A DNA stretch of 64,000 bases from the NCBI GenBank assembly GCA_930367205.1, contig OV884012.1, forward strand, positions 154,209,405 to 154,273,404, in the 5' to 3' direction. The DNA is from Acanthosoma haemorrhoidale (taxonomy: Eukaryota; Arthropoda; Insecta; Hemiptera; Acanthosomatidae). The notes below the pieces were generated by a model that was not told the DNA's origin, did no database searches, and saw nothing but the letters and a program-made list of their open reading frames with translations. The stretch's first letter is position 1; the number at the start of each line of letters is the position of its first letter. The position numbers and the translations under genes were made by a program. Below are positions 1-9,790 of the stretch, piece by piece.

Positions 1-305
1 TGATAGGTATGTGTCCTGACAGTGCACTATGTTCAGGAGAAGAGGAACAGGGTAGGTATTAAAGGTAGTTTATATGGTCTTGGAATGAACACGAATTCAC
101 ACTCGGTATCTAAGGGTAGGCTAAAACCTTTCCGGAACACAAAGGCGAGTGTGAACCGAAGGGAGGCAGATTGGATCGCTGGGGGAGACGCTACTAGGTT
201 AAGTTTGCAGGGCCCCAGAGGACCGTCGTCCGCGAAGAAGAGATCTCTTCCAAAGAGGTGTGGGGTCTGACAAGGCCGAAGTAAAACATAGCGAGGTTAG
301 GAAAG
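1..305 (-). repeat. Family G retroelement leader fragment
   Basis: Read on the minus strand, this stretch closely matches the plus strand at about 24,975-25,285, including the shared strings TTGTCAGACCCCACACC, TAGTAGCGTCTCCC and GGTTCACACTCGCCTTTG. It is therefore a second copy of a dispersed repeat, not a unique gene. The longer copy carries a TATA box and a short ORF start, so I infer a retroelement 5' leader. The copy is cut by the window edge at one end and abuts a family A retroelement tail at the other. An open frame here is incidental. Confidence 0.7.
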
Positions 306-1050
306 AGAGTTTTACAATTTATAAATTTTCGATTTACAAATTTCTCCTCTTACTGCATACGGAGATGCATTCGAAGGAGGGTAGAATTACAATAACAATT
401 TTCTATTTGAAGTTAAAATTACAAAGCACTGGGTACAGGACTAGCTGATGGGGCTCACCTTCAGATTACAATGATGGAACTACAAACTAAAACCTAAAAC
501 TAGAACCTAAGATTAAAGCGTTCCTTCCGCGACAGCGTCTTGCCATCGATAGGGGAACGGAGCGGGGTTATCGTGTTAAACACCGGGTTTGTCAAGTACT
601 GTAGGGAGTCGAAAAATTTTATATGTATACGGTGGATAAATTCATCCACCGTAGGGAGCTCAAAGATCTCGTGAAGCTCACTTTTTCTTCGCAGCTCGAA
701 TGAAGTACCTCTGACCACTTTCATCAGCATACCGTTTTGGAATTGTTGGAGTTTCTTAGCTGTTGTATACGTCAGATAACGAAATAGTGGTGCACCATAC
801 AGCAGAGTAGGCCTTAGTATGCTTAGTTTTTCAGGAAGCTAGCCTAAATTGAATAGAGTTGCTCCGGGCATTCCCGGTCGCAGAGCATTTGACATGGTGC
901 CCCTGTGAGACACCGAGTCGAATGCTTGAGTGCAGTCAATCGAAATGATTCTATTCAAGTTATGGCTAGCTTCTGGCTGTAGCTTTAGAAGGGGGTGCTC
1001 TGCGCTCATACTGGATTGGAATCCAGTCTGTTCTGGCGGGATGACAATGA
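306..1050 (-). pseudogene. Jockey-like family A ORF2 remnant with 3' UTR
   Basis: Minus-strand remnant of a non-LTR retrotransposon. Around 845-1,050 it encodes a reverse transcriptase piece: PPEQTGF, then SIDCTQAFDSVSH, matching RT motif A (F/Y-x-D) of Jockey-type RTs. It jumps at about 838 to the C-terminal region (ILRPTLLYGAPLF, then VDEFIHRIHIKFFDSLQYLT, NPVFNTI), which ends near 500. About 200 bp of 3' UTR follow, down to 306. The RT section between motif A and the C-terminus, including the catalytic YxDD region, is missing, so this is an internal deletion copy. The C-terminal part and 3' UTR match the copies at 9.5 and 11.65 kb. It is inactive. The Jockey assignment rests on motif style only. 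Confidence 0.75.
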
Positions 1051-1072
1051 CTAATCGGCTAAAACTAGGGGG

Positions 1073-1206
1073 TATATATAGTCCAAGTAGCCAATGGGCT
1101 GTGGTCTTATTCTGGCCAATTGCGTCCAGCCAATGAGGCGAGGTTTTATTCTGGCCAATTGCGTCCAGCCAATAAGGCGAGGTTTTATTCTGGCCAACAG
1201 CATTGC
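1073..1206 (-). repeat. 39-bp tandem repeat (3 units), CCAAT-rich, beside TATATATA
   Basis: Three 39-bp units start at 1,090, 1,129 and 1,168. Each contains GCCAAT and GGCCAAT motifs (the first and second units are closest; the third drifts at its end). TATATATA lies at 1,073-1,080. Read on the minus strand, the CCAAT/ATTGG motifs sit upstream of the TATA-like string at a promoter-like spacing, so a promoter facing the family A fragment is possible. There is no transcript evidence. The 13-codon periodicity in one minus frame follows from the unit length being a multiple of three. Confidence 0.6.
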
Positions 1207-1962
1207 AGACCTGGATGAAGCTCGAATGTTCTAGACTAGGACACAGCCCCTCTACAAGGGCCAAGGGCTACCTGACTCCTCTGAGCTCGTTTTTAGCAGC
1301 TGCGTCTTTTATTGTTTACTAATTGTTTACAATATTTATACTGATATGACTTGTGGTTTAGTAATATTGTTTACATTTTCTGAAATTAATTTACAACATG
1401 TTATAACCAATTTACAGTTAGTAGAGTATAGGGTGATTTTTCTTGTGTAGTTAGCGGTCGCTACAGTTAATATTCTCAGTCGTTTGTTTTGAATCTAGAG
1501 TTTTTGGTAGTTAGTATCGTATTTATTTGACCAAACGGGACAACATATGTACGATATAACATAACATATAACATAAGGCGTCTGGTGTGATTTTTAGACA
1601 ACAATTTTTTATAAATACAGAAATGAAACTCGTTATCTCACTGCAAAGTTATTATAGTGGGGCAAATTGTTTTCAAATGTCAAACGGTAAAGGTACGTTC
1701 ATGAGATTGATTAAATTTTAACTGTTGATTATTTATTTGTTCGGCATAGATAGATAGATATATTGCAACGAAATGAGAATTTTAATTTATACGGTTTTAT
1801 TAATCTAGTTCTGTTGTTGGTTTGTTTATTTAATGGATTAAGGTAACTTTGTAACCATTTAAAAACCTAACATTGGAACTCGTTATCTGTACTTACATTA
1901 ATGTTTGTTTGGGAGTACAGTTTTTTCACCTAGCTCCAATTAAGGCTTAGGTGCTTTAACAT
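1207..1962. other. AT-rich unique sequence
   Basis: No coding frame or recognised element. It holds a short GATA-type microsatellite near 1,746-1,760 and ATAACATA-type strings near 1,557-1,577 that resemble the ACATAACA motif of the adjacent satellite. Confidence 0.5.
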
Positions 1963-4191
1963 AAACATTTAACATAACATTTGAGGCATATACCTCTCTT
2001 TCATTCTATGCTACATTTAACATAAAATTTGAGGCATATACCTCTCTTTCATTCTACGCTACATTTAACATAACATTTGAGGGATATACCTCATTTTCAT
2101 TCTAAACTACATTTAACATAACATTTAAGGCATATACCTCTCTTTCATTCTAAACTACATTTAACATAACATTTGAGGCATATACCTCTCTTTCATTCTA
2201 AGCTACATTTGAGGCATATACCTCTCTTTCATTCTAAGCTACATTTGAGGCATATACCTCTCTTTCATTCTAAGCTACATTTAACATAACATTTAAGGCA
2301 TATACCTCTCTTTCATTCTAAGCTACATTTAACATAACATTTAAGGCATATACCTCTCTTTCATTCTAAGCTACATTTAACATAACATTTGAGGCATATA
2401 CGTCTCTTTCATTCTAAACTACATTTAACATAACATTTAAGGCATATACCTCTCTTTCATTCTAAACTACATTTAAAATAACATTTGAGGCATATACCTC
2501 TCTTTCATTCTAAACTACATTTAACATAACATTTGAGGCATATACGTCTCTTTCATTCTAAACTACATTTAACATAACATTTAAGGCATATACCTCTCTT
2601 TCATTGTAAGCTACATTTAACATAACATTTGAGGCATATACGTCTCTTTCATTCTAAACTACATTTAACATAACATTTAAGGCATATACCTCTCTTTCAT
2701 TCTAAGCTACATTTGAGGCATATACCTCTCTTTCATTCTAAGCTACATTTGAGGCATATACCTCTCTTTCATTCTAAGCTACATTTGAGGCATATACCTC
2801 TCTTTCATTCTAAGCTACATTTGAGGCATATACCTCTCTTTCATTCTAAGCTACATTTGAGGCATATACCTCTCTTTCATTCTAAGCTACATTTGAGGCA
2901 TATACCTCTCTTTCATTCTAAGCTACATTTGAGGCATATACCTCTCTTTCATTCTAAGCTACATTTGAGGCATATACCTCTCTTTCATTCTAAGCTACAT
3001 TTGAGGCATATACGTCTCTTTCATTCTAAACTACATTTAACATAACATTTGAGGCATATACGTCTCTTTCATTCTAAACTACATTTAACATAACATTTAA
3101 GGCATATACCTCTCATTCATTCTAAGCTACATTTGAGGCATATACCTCTCTTTCATTCTAAGCTACATTTGAGGCATATACCTCTCTTTCATTCTAAGCT
3201 ACATTTGAGGCATATACCTCTCTTTCATTCTAAGCTACATTTAACATAACATTTAAGGCATATACCTCTCATTCATTCTAAGCTACATTTGAGGCATATA
3301 CGTCTCTTTCATTCTAAACTACATTTAACATAACATTTAAGGCATATACCTCTCATTCATTCTAAGCTACATTTGAGGCATATACCTCTCTTTCATTCTA
3401 AGCTACATTTGAGGCATATACCTCTCTTTCATTCTAAGCTACATTTGAGGCATATACCTCTCTTTCATTCTAAGCTACATTTGAGGCATATACCTCTCAT
3501 TCATTCTAAGCTACATTTGAGGCATATACCTCTCTTTCATTCTAAGCTACATTTGAGGCATATACCTCTCTTTCATTCTAAGCTACATTTGAGGCATATA
3601 CCTCTCATTCATTCTAAGCTACATTTGAGGCATATACCTCTCTTTCATTCTAAGCTACATTTGAGGCATATACCTCTCATTCATTCTAAGCTACATTTGA
3701 GGCATATACCTCTCTTTCATTCTAAGCTACATTTGAGGCATATACCTCTCATTCATTCTAAGCTACATTTGAGGCATATACCTCTCTTTCATTCTAAGCT
3801 ACATTTGAGGCATATACCTCTCTTTCATTCTAAGCTACATTTGAGGCATATACCTCTCTTTCATTCTAAGCTACATTTGAGGCATATACCTCTCTTTCAT
3901 TCTAAGCTACATTTGAGGCATATACGTCTCTTTCATTCTAAACTACATTTAACATAACATTTGAGGCATATACGTCTCTTTCATTCTAAACTACATTTAA
4001 CATAACATTTAAGGCATATACCTCTCATTCATTCTAAGCTACATTTGAGGCATATACCTCTCTTTCATTGTAAGCTACATTTGAGGCATATACCTCTCTT
4101 TTATTCTAAGCTACATTTGAGGCATATACCTCTCTTTCATTCTAAGCTACATTTGAGGCAAATACCTCCCTTTCATTCTAAGCTACATTTT
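1963..4191 (+). repeat. Satellite array of 36- and 48-bp units
   Basis: About 2.2 kb of tandem repeats. The short unit is 36 bp (CTACATTTGAGGCATATACC, then TCTCTTTCATTCTAAG). The long unit is the same plus 12 bp (AACATAACATTT). Long units dominate before about 2,700, pure short units fill about 2,710-3,010, and the rest is mixed. A block near 3,001-3,130 recurs almost unchanged near 3,913-4,042, which shows segmental duplication inside the array. The unit core GAGGCATATACCTC is a near-palindrome. Because 36 and 48 are both multiples of three, long frames reading RHIPLFHSKLHL repeats stay open at 2,713-3,045 and 3,373-3,957. I regard these as by-products unless transcripts show otherwise. Confidence 0.95.
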
Positions 4192-5044
4192 CGAATATGA
4201 GCCTTAAGGTGAAGACAACTTATTGAGAACTTTGCGCCTGGTTGTTATTCAGATATTTTATGTTTTGGCTTGACTTTTTTTTTTCGCTCGAGAATCTTTT
4301 ATTGAAATCTTGTTATTCTGAGGGAAGATCACTGGCTGGCAGTTGGCAGCATCTTGGCTCCACCTTCCGTGTCAGGTTTATGAGATGTTTGAGTGCTTGC
4401 TAGCTGGGAATTATTTATTTAGCTAAAATTTTTATTTTGTGTTTACTCTACATATCCAGACGTTTAGCTGTTGTTGTTTTTTTTACCATTATTAAATCCT
4501 ATTTTTTAATCTAGATAGTGTTTTGAATTCGACCTTTAATTATGCGTCGACTGATCGGTGGAATTGCGGCGTGACAGTGCCCTTGGGTCCTCCCCCCCAG
4601 ACCGTCTGAAATAGCTAGGGCACTCACCCCCCCATACGGCTAATATTGTAATATGTGGTAATAAAGGGGGTACCGGCGCGAGCACAGGGCTCTGGCCACG
4701 CTCCAACACAAACTGGGCCTAGACTAAACGATAGCGGGCCACGTGGGCACCAGGAGTCTGCTGGTGTGTGCCCACGCACTCCTTACTACGGCTACTAGGT
4801 CCTTCTCGTCCGCGGCAGCTCGCGTCATAATACATACAACACAAATGATTCGGATCATAACCTTTGTATCTATTGGAATGGAAGGGTAGATTTGTAAGTG
4901 AGGGAGGGTTTATTTAATGAACCACAGTGAAAATGTTTCTTATCAAACACCATGGGAGGCTGCCTCTTCTATCATTTGAATACTGACTGCTGACAATAAA
5001 CGATTAGGTTTGTAAGTAAGAGAGTTTGTGGCGATCCTGCACCA
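4192..5044. other. Intergenic sequence with a GC-rich block
   Basis: Mostly AT-rich, but about 4,555-4,835 is clearly GC-rich with C runs (4,591-4,597 and 4,627-4,633). I see no convincing frame. The GC-rich block looks like the end of an unidentified mobile element rather than host sequence. Close to the right end, at about 5,050, is a GTTCGATTCC string like a pol III B box. Confidence 0.4.
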
Positions 5045-5720
5045 GCTGTTTTAGTTCGATTCCTGCCATGAAAATGTAAGGTAAAATTAACATAGAAATG
5101 ACAATTGTGAAAGATATAGAGATGGTATGTGTGTTGCTGACTGCCATGGACTACTGCAAAGTGTCGTTTAATGTCTGACAAGGGGGTCCTCGGTAGGGAG
5201 TGTTTCCGAGACACGTCTTAGGGAGTAAAGACTCGGTCCAAGAGGACGGGATATAAGCTTTGGGATATGCAATGCAGTATAAGGAAAAACCCACATAGTA
5301 AATTTAAAATCAATTTAAATATTTAATTTTTAAAAATAATTACCCAAGGGGTTAAGGGGAAAAAATTGGGTTTCGGTGGAAGGAAGTTTTAGGCTGGACT
5401 CCTCATCTTTAAATCATTTTTCATTAAAACATTTGTGATGAAATCCATTTTATACAAGAATATTATTTTTTATAATCGAATCCCTTCCAATCACCGCGTT
5501 AATTTATTAAAGTAAATTACATTGGGTTTAGGTTCAAAACAAATAGTTCACAAATATAAGTGAGTATGTTGAGGAAAATATAATTTTGTATTAGTTTATG
5601 CTAATTCGAAACGCCCAGGATTTGATAGAGGAGCCAAATCTTTTAGTAGTTGAATAGTTAGATGGCATCTCTGAAATTCAAATTTTCTAATTATTCAGCT
5701 AGAGCGTTCAGTGTTTTATG
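5045..5720 (-). repeat. Dispersed repeat family C, copy 1
   Basis: The minus strand of this stretch aligns over most of its length with the plus strand at about 20,085-20,655. Shared strings include TATATCCCGTCCTCTTG, TTTACTTTAATAAATTAACG, TTTTAATGAAAAATGATTTA and AATTTTACCTTACATT. No coding sequence is shared, so it is a non-autonomous element or the noncoding part of a larger one. The class is unknown. A B-box-like GTTCGATTCC lies at its left end. Confidence 0.7.
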
Positions 5721-5820
5721 CAATAAGTAATATTATAGCAGAAATTATGGGGAATGACGCTGTAGATGAATGACGCTGTTTATCCATTTCAAAACCTTCC
5801 AGAAAAATTATTTGTCGAAA

Positions 5821-5860
5821 GAATCCGTTGTCTGGGTGCTCTACCAATTGAGGTGGTACC
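5821..5860 (-). pseudogene. tRNA-like 5' half
   Basis: On the minus strand the sequence contains CTCAATTGGTAGAGCAC, a good tRNA D-arm with A-box (CTC paired with GAG around AATTGGTA). It continues into CCAGACAACGG where an anticodon arm would be. No matching T-arm or acceptor stem follows, so it is not a functional tRNA. It could be a tRNA fragment or the head of a tRNA-derived SINE. Confidence 0.45.
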
Positions 5861-6435
5861 CAGCACAAGTGTACGTTCTTTCATTAAGGAATCTCTCCCA
5901 AAAAAAAATTACTACAAATAGTTTGACTTGGGATGTTACCATCACTGGATATACTCGTACGCCCAGATTGAGACAGTACGGATAGACAAATTAATAACAT
6001 TTCCCTGACTACCTAATAGCAAATCGCGCCGTGATACTATAAGCAATAATAAGTCAGATATAATTAATTCAGAAGTTGATCTCACCTCTGCAACTTCTTT
6101 ACGTAGGACACACACCAAGAACACGAAATCATATATCGTCGTTTGATACATTAGCAATTTTGCCGCAAGAGTAAAATAAAGAATAGAAACTTTAGATAAT
6201 ATCAAAAACCTGCGCCGCTGGAAAATCACAGTCAAATATTCAAAAACAAAATTTATACTTAATACTTAGAAAACCCCAAACATTGGTCGGAAAAGGCAAA
6301 AACGGCAAAAACTCAGGGAAATATTTAATTTGAGCAGGATATCTGAAAAACGGAATTTTCGCAGAACAATGAGCATCCTGAGTAGACCTATACTACAGCC
6401 ATGTTCCTGAGAACAACCGTTATTGTTATTAGTAT

Positions 6436-6482
6436 TAATATTATTATTTTATTTTATTTTATTTTTTTTTTGCAGGGTAAGT
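6436..6482 (+). promoter_or_regulatory. Back-to-back acceptor/donor splice motif
   Basis: A long T-rich tract ends in TTTTTTTTTTGCAG and is followed, after one G, by GTAAGT. A polypyrimidine tract with an acceptor directly next to a consensus donor resembles the recursive (ratchet) splice sites of long insect introns, although those normally read CAG directly followed by GTAAGT. Here there is one extra G, so it may be coincidence. The motif is seen; the function is a guess. Confidence 0.2.
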
Positions 6483-6925
6483 AAAAAGGTATACCTTTTA
6501 TTTCAGGCATAAAGACGGGTGACAGAGGAACAGTTAGGTAGTATAAAAATAAATAAAAGCTACTAAACTTTAATAAATAGCAAAAAACAAAATAACATCT
6601 TTTTTTTAAATATTTTTAGCTTATTCATGAAGATCTAATTTGTGTTTTGTGTTTTGTTTGGGATGAAAGTTATAAATAAATGGATCTGACGAAACCATGA
6701 GTAAATTGAAAACATCTTCATTTGTCTACGTTCTGCAGCTTTTCCGGCAGTGCTCTCTTCGATAAGATCGATAATGTTTGTTTCTTGCTTCTCGGGCCTC
6801 CTCTGTCGGTCAGCATTCCTATGGGTAACATGGACCATTGTGTCGTAACAAGCATCAACAATAGACTGACCGAAATGATTAAATAATATTAGCTAATAAA
6901 TAAAATTGTACTATGTGCAGACTTG

Positions 6926-6956
6926 CTCGTATCCGGTGACGCGGCTGACGGAGGAA
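6926..6956 (+). repeat. Jockey-like family B 3' UTR scrap
   Basis: GCTCGTATCCGGTGACGCGG followed by CTGACGGAGGA matches the 3' UTR core of the family B copies (for example 23,730-23,760 on the plus strand). The match is short and isolated. Confidence 0.5.
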
Positions 6957-7109
6957 ATTCACGCTATCGGACATTTTTTTAATTATCCTAAGGAACCTAC
7001 CGTTTAAGAAATAGAAACATCATAGTCTATGATTTAAATGCCAATTCATTTACGTTTTCCTTTAATCCTATACACGTTATTATTTTATGGTATGTTTTTG
7101 CATTCAATA

Positions 7110-7560
7110 GAAAAGTTCACAAAAGATCTAAGAATTGTTTGTATCTTAAGCAATTTAAATCCATTTAATTCTAAATGTTCCCACATTACTTTTACCCTCT
7201 GTCGCAAGTCCTGTCCACTACTTTTTTTAAAATTCCATTCCCCTTCCTGTATCCGAAACTGTATGATATTTAGGCTTCCATCTCGTCAAAAGACTGACAT
7301 AGAACCCACACACACGGCTAACAAGACAAGAACTTAACAGAGGCTTTGGACAACTGTATAGACTGCTTCAAAGGACATCCCATCTCTCAATAGGATATAA
7401 ATTACTAATTCACAAAGTTATACATAAGCCGATCTGGACATTCGGAATAGAGCTATGGGGGACAGCAAAAAAGTCGAACATCAAGCGTATCCAATCCTTT
7501 CAATCAAAAGTCCCGAGAACAATAGTCAATGTAAATCAAATATATTAAATACTATTTATA
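7110..7560 (+). pseudogene. Jockey-like family B ORF2 fragment
   Basis: Plus-strand remnant of the region after the RT core of a Jockey-type ORF2. Reading through frameshifts, it gives KCSHITFTLCRKSCPLL, then YLGFHLVKRLT, QELNRGFGQLYRLLQRTSHL, KPIWTFGIELWG and IKRIQSFQSKV. This order (KS/KC-hvtF, YLG-hLD-LTW, then PIWTYGIELWG) is typical of Jockey-clade ORF2 proteins. There is one in-frame stop where Trp is expected (LT*NPHT) and at least two frameshifts. It breaks off at about 7,560, before the stop codon and 3' UTR found in sister copies at 23.4 and 53.5 kb. Confidence 0.75.
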
Positions 7561-8514
7561 AAATATCCCTTTATTTTAACAAAAATAAACTCTTAATATA
7601 AACAGTGCACCTGACAGTGGCCGATTTGGACCTCAATTCAAATTACAAGTTTCCAAACAAGACCTCCAAAACCGCTGGCTAAGACCAAAAGGTAACACAG
7701 ACTAACATACTAAAACTACATATATACACGAAGAATTACTAATGACAACTATAGATACATATATAAAAAAAACATTTAACATTTTTATTTCTCCACCAAG
7801 CCCCACTCTCTTATAAACAAATAGAAGACTGCAAAAAAGATAAATTAAAACAATATGTCTACAAAAGTACAAAACATGTATTTTTGTAAATATAATATCT
7901 TGTCTGATCTAAATATGTATTACAAGCTAACACCCACTATTTTTTTTTATCGTTTGATTATTTATCTACTGTGAACGCTAATAAGAAGATGATGAGCTAT
8001 GTATTCAATATGTCTTTAGTATATCTCTCTCAGGATCCTATGTCAGTTTCATGTAGGCAAACTGCATCACTTCAAGATTATTTTAGTAGTCTGATAAAAT
8101 GCCAAACCAACAATAAATTGTGTTGGAGTTGCCCACAGTACAGCTTGAACACGATCTACACCCTGGAGAGAAGATTCTATTTCACCGTGAATAATACAGA
8201 ATAATTTCAGCATACCCATTCTGGCGAGATGTAGAAGAGTATAAACCTGTTGATAGCCCTTCTACATGACCTAACTCAAGAGTTCTCCAATTGATACAAT
8301 GGTCAGGCATCTGTGTCATCGAGAACTCAGGTCTCATTCATTTATTTAAAACTCATAGTACCGATTATTATTCAATTTAAAATAAATTTTTCTATATATT
8401 CAAATAGTTGTTAAAACCGATTTGGAGTTACGGCTACTATGGCAGACAGCCAAACCATAGAACTTACTTTACCTTATTTCAAATTCCACAAAAACATATC
8501 TGTTCATCCAAATC
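7561..8514. other. AT-rich intergenic sequence
   Basis: No recognised gene or element. A 77-codon frame at 7,971-8,204 has no features I recognise and is probably chance. Confidence 0.45.
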
Positions 8515-8770
8515 CTTTTGTCAATTCCTTATCCAGTAACACTAAGCCATACAATCCTCCTTGTCGCCTGAAACGGCGGTGTCCTCGCGTTCTATTGTAG
8601 ATATACATGTAAGTAATGGAGTCCTGGCACTGACCATCATACCTACTCTTGTCCTGAGCGTCTGTGGCTCTCTTGCCCTCTCTCTGGGCTTCACCAGATA
8701 GCGAAACGGCTGGAGAGGGAGTGGGGACCTCCACTCCTTCCACCTATTCCACCAGCTTCCTTACCTTGGG
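8515..8770 (+). repeat. Jockey-like family B 3' end, diverged copy
   Basis: Contains the family B order of landmarks: TACAATCCTCC near 8,550, GGAGTCCTGGCA near 8,620, then GTCCTGAGCGTCTGTGGCTC near 8,652. The remainder is heavily diverged. It is the end of the ORF plus the 3' UTR, in plus orientation. Confidence 0.6.
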
Positions 8771-9505
8771 ACTGGGGTGGATTCTGGGCAGAATTTGTAT
8801 CTATATAAATATATTGCATGAATGGAATCGTACTTAGGTATGAATTAATTCTTCTTTCTTCTTTTAAAGGTAGGTTTATCGTATTTCCATTTGTATTTTC
8901 ACTATTGAATCGATATTGTATCGTAATAATGTTTGTACTTTTACAGAATAAAATCTCTTTTAATAAACTCTAGATCTTAGAAGTGTATAAGGGGAGATGA
9001 GGACATGAATCCAAGTGTTGTCAATTTATTATTTCTTTGTCCAGAAACTCTGTCCTCAGCCAATGCCTCTAGCTGTTTGATGTCTCTTTGCTCCGGACAC
9101 TCCTGCCACAAGATCCAGATTCTTTGGATTCCTCTGGGTCGCTTGCATTGAGACCTAGTTCTCATTGGATTCTTGAAGGGCTCGTTCGCTGGCATTGTAG
9201 GTAACCGGATTATTTGGGCCCTCTGGTATCTATTATGTGCAATCTCGTTTTCATAATTACTCCTAAGAGAAACTTTCCTCTTTATTCCAGGCCAATTTCT
9301 GCTCCGTACGCCAAAAGCAGTAGGTAGAATTGTTTTGTTGGCTATTTTCTCGCCGATGCTCCCCCTTCCTGAGCAATGCAACTCTCAATTGATTTGCCAT
9401 ATTTCACAATTTTAGCTTCAAAGGTGATCGAACTTAATGACTTTTCCTACAACTGCTATTATTACATAAATACGAACAGAGTGACACAAACTGCCTGAAA
9501 GTAGT
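8771..9505. other. Intergenic sequence with an unassigned 134-codon frame
   Basis: A minus-strand open frame spans 8,977-9,381 (134 codons), the longest one outside simple repeats and recognised mobile elements. I do not recognise its product. It is basic, has no signal peptide or clear domain, and the neighbouring minus frame also reads like decayed coding sequence. It may be a mobile-element remnant. The rest of the stretch is AT-rich. Confidence 0.35.
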
Positions 9506-9790
9506 TTTTTTTTTTTTTTCAAAACATCTTTATTTAAATATTTACAATTAAATGAACAAATTTACAGGTTTATGGCTCCTTTTCCAGCATAGCATAACAT
9601 GCATTTGAAAGAGGGTAGAATTACAAACATTTTTCGTTTTATAATTAAAATTACAAAGACAATAGACTGGACTAGGTGATGGGGCTCATCTTCAGGATAT
9701 AATAAAGGGAAAACTAAAAACTAAACTTACAAACTATAACGTTCCTGCCTCGACGGCTTGCAGCCATCGATGGGGAAACTGGGACAATTA
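9506..9790 (-). mobile_element. Family A retroelement 3' end with poly(A)
   Basis: Minus-strand copy of the family A 3' UTR. A T run at about 9,507-9,520 is the reversed poly(A) tail, followed by a reversed AATAAA-like signal. The body matches 330-560 and 11,700-11,860 (for example GGTGATGGGGCTCATCTTCA and CCATCGATGGGGAA). It is 5'-truncated near the end of the ORF at about 9,790, the usual outcome of non-LTR retrotransposition. I could not find a convincing target-site duplication. Confidence 0.75.

Larger units (their letters stand above)
5861..7109. other. AT-rich intergenic sequence
   Basis: No supported gene. The stretch contains several short chance frames and a splice-site-like motif (6,436-6,482, listed separately). 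A 31-bp scrap of Jockey-like family B lies at 6,926-6,956. Confidence 0.45.

Noticed and set aside
839..1264. A 141-residue protein with a 13-residue repeat
   Set aside because: It fuses a tandem DNA repeat with a truncated reverse transcriptase fragment in the same frame. The fusion looks accidental.
1963..4191. CRISPR-like direct repeats
   Set aside because: The repeats are contiguous with no unique spacers, unit length varies by 12 bp, and the window is eukaryotic. It is a satellite.
8977..9381. Host gene encoding a 134-residue protein
   Set aside because: No domain or signal is recognised, the adjacent frame also looks decayed, and no promoter or splice signals stand out. Kept only as an unassigned frame.
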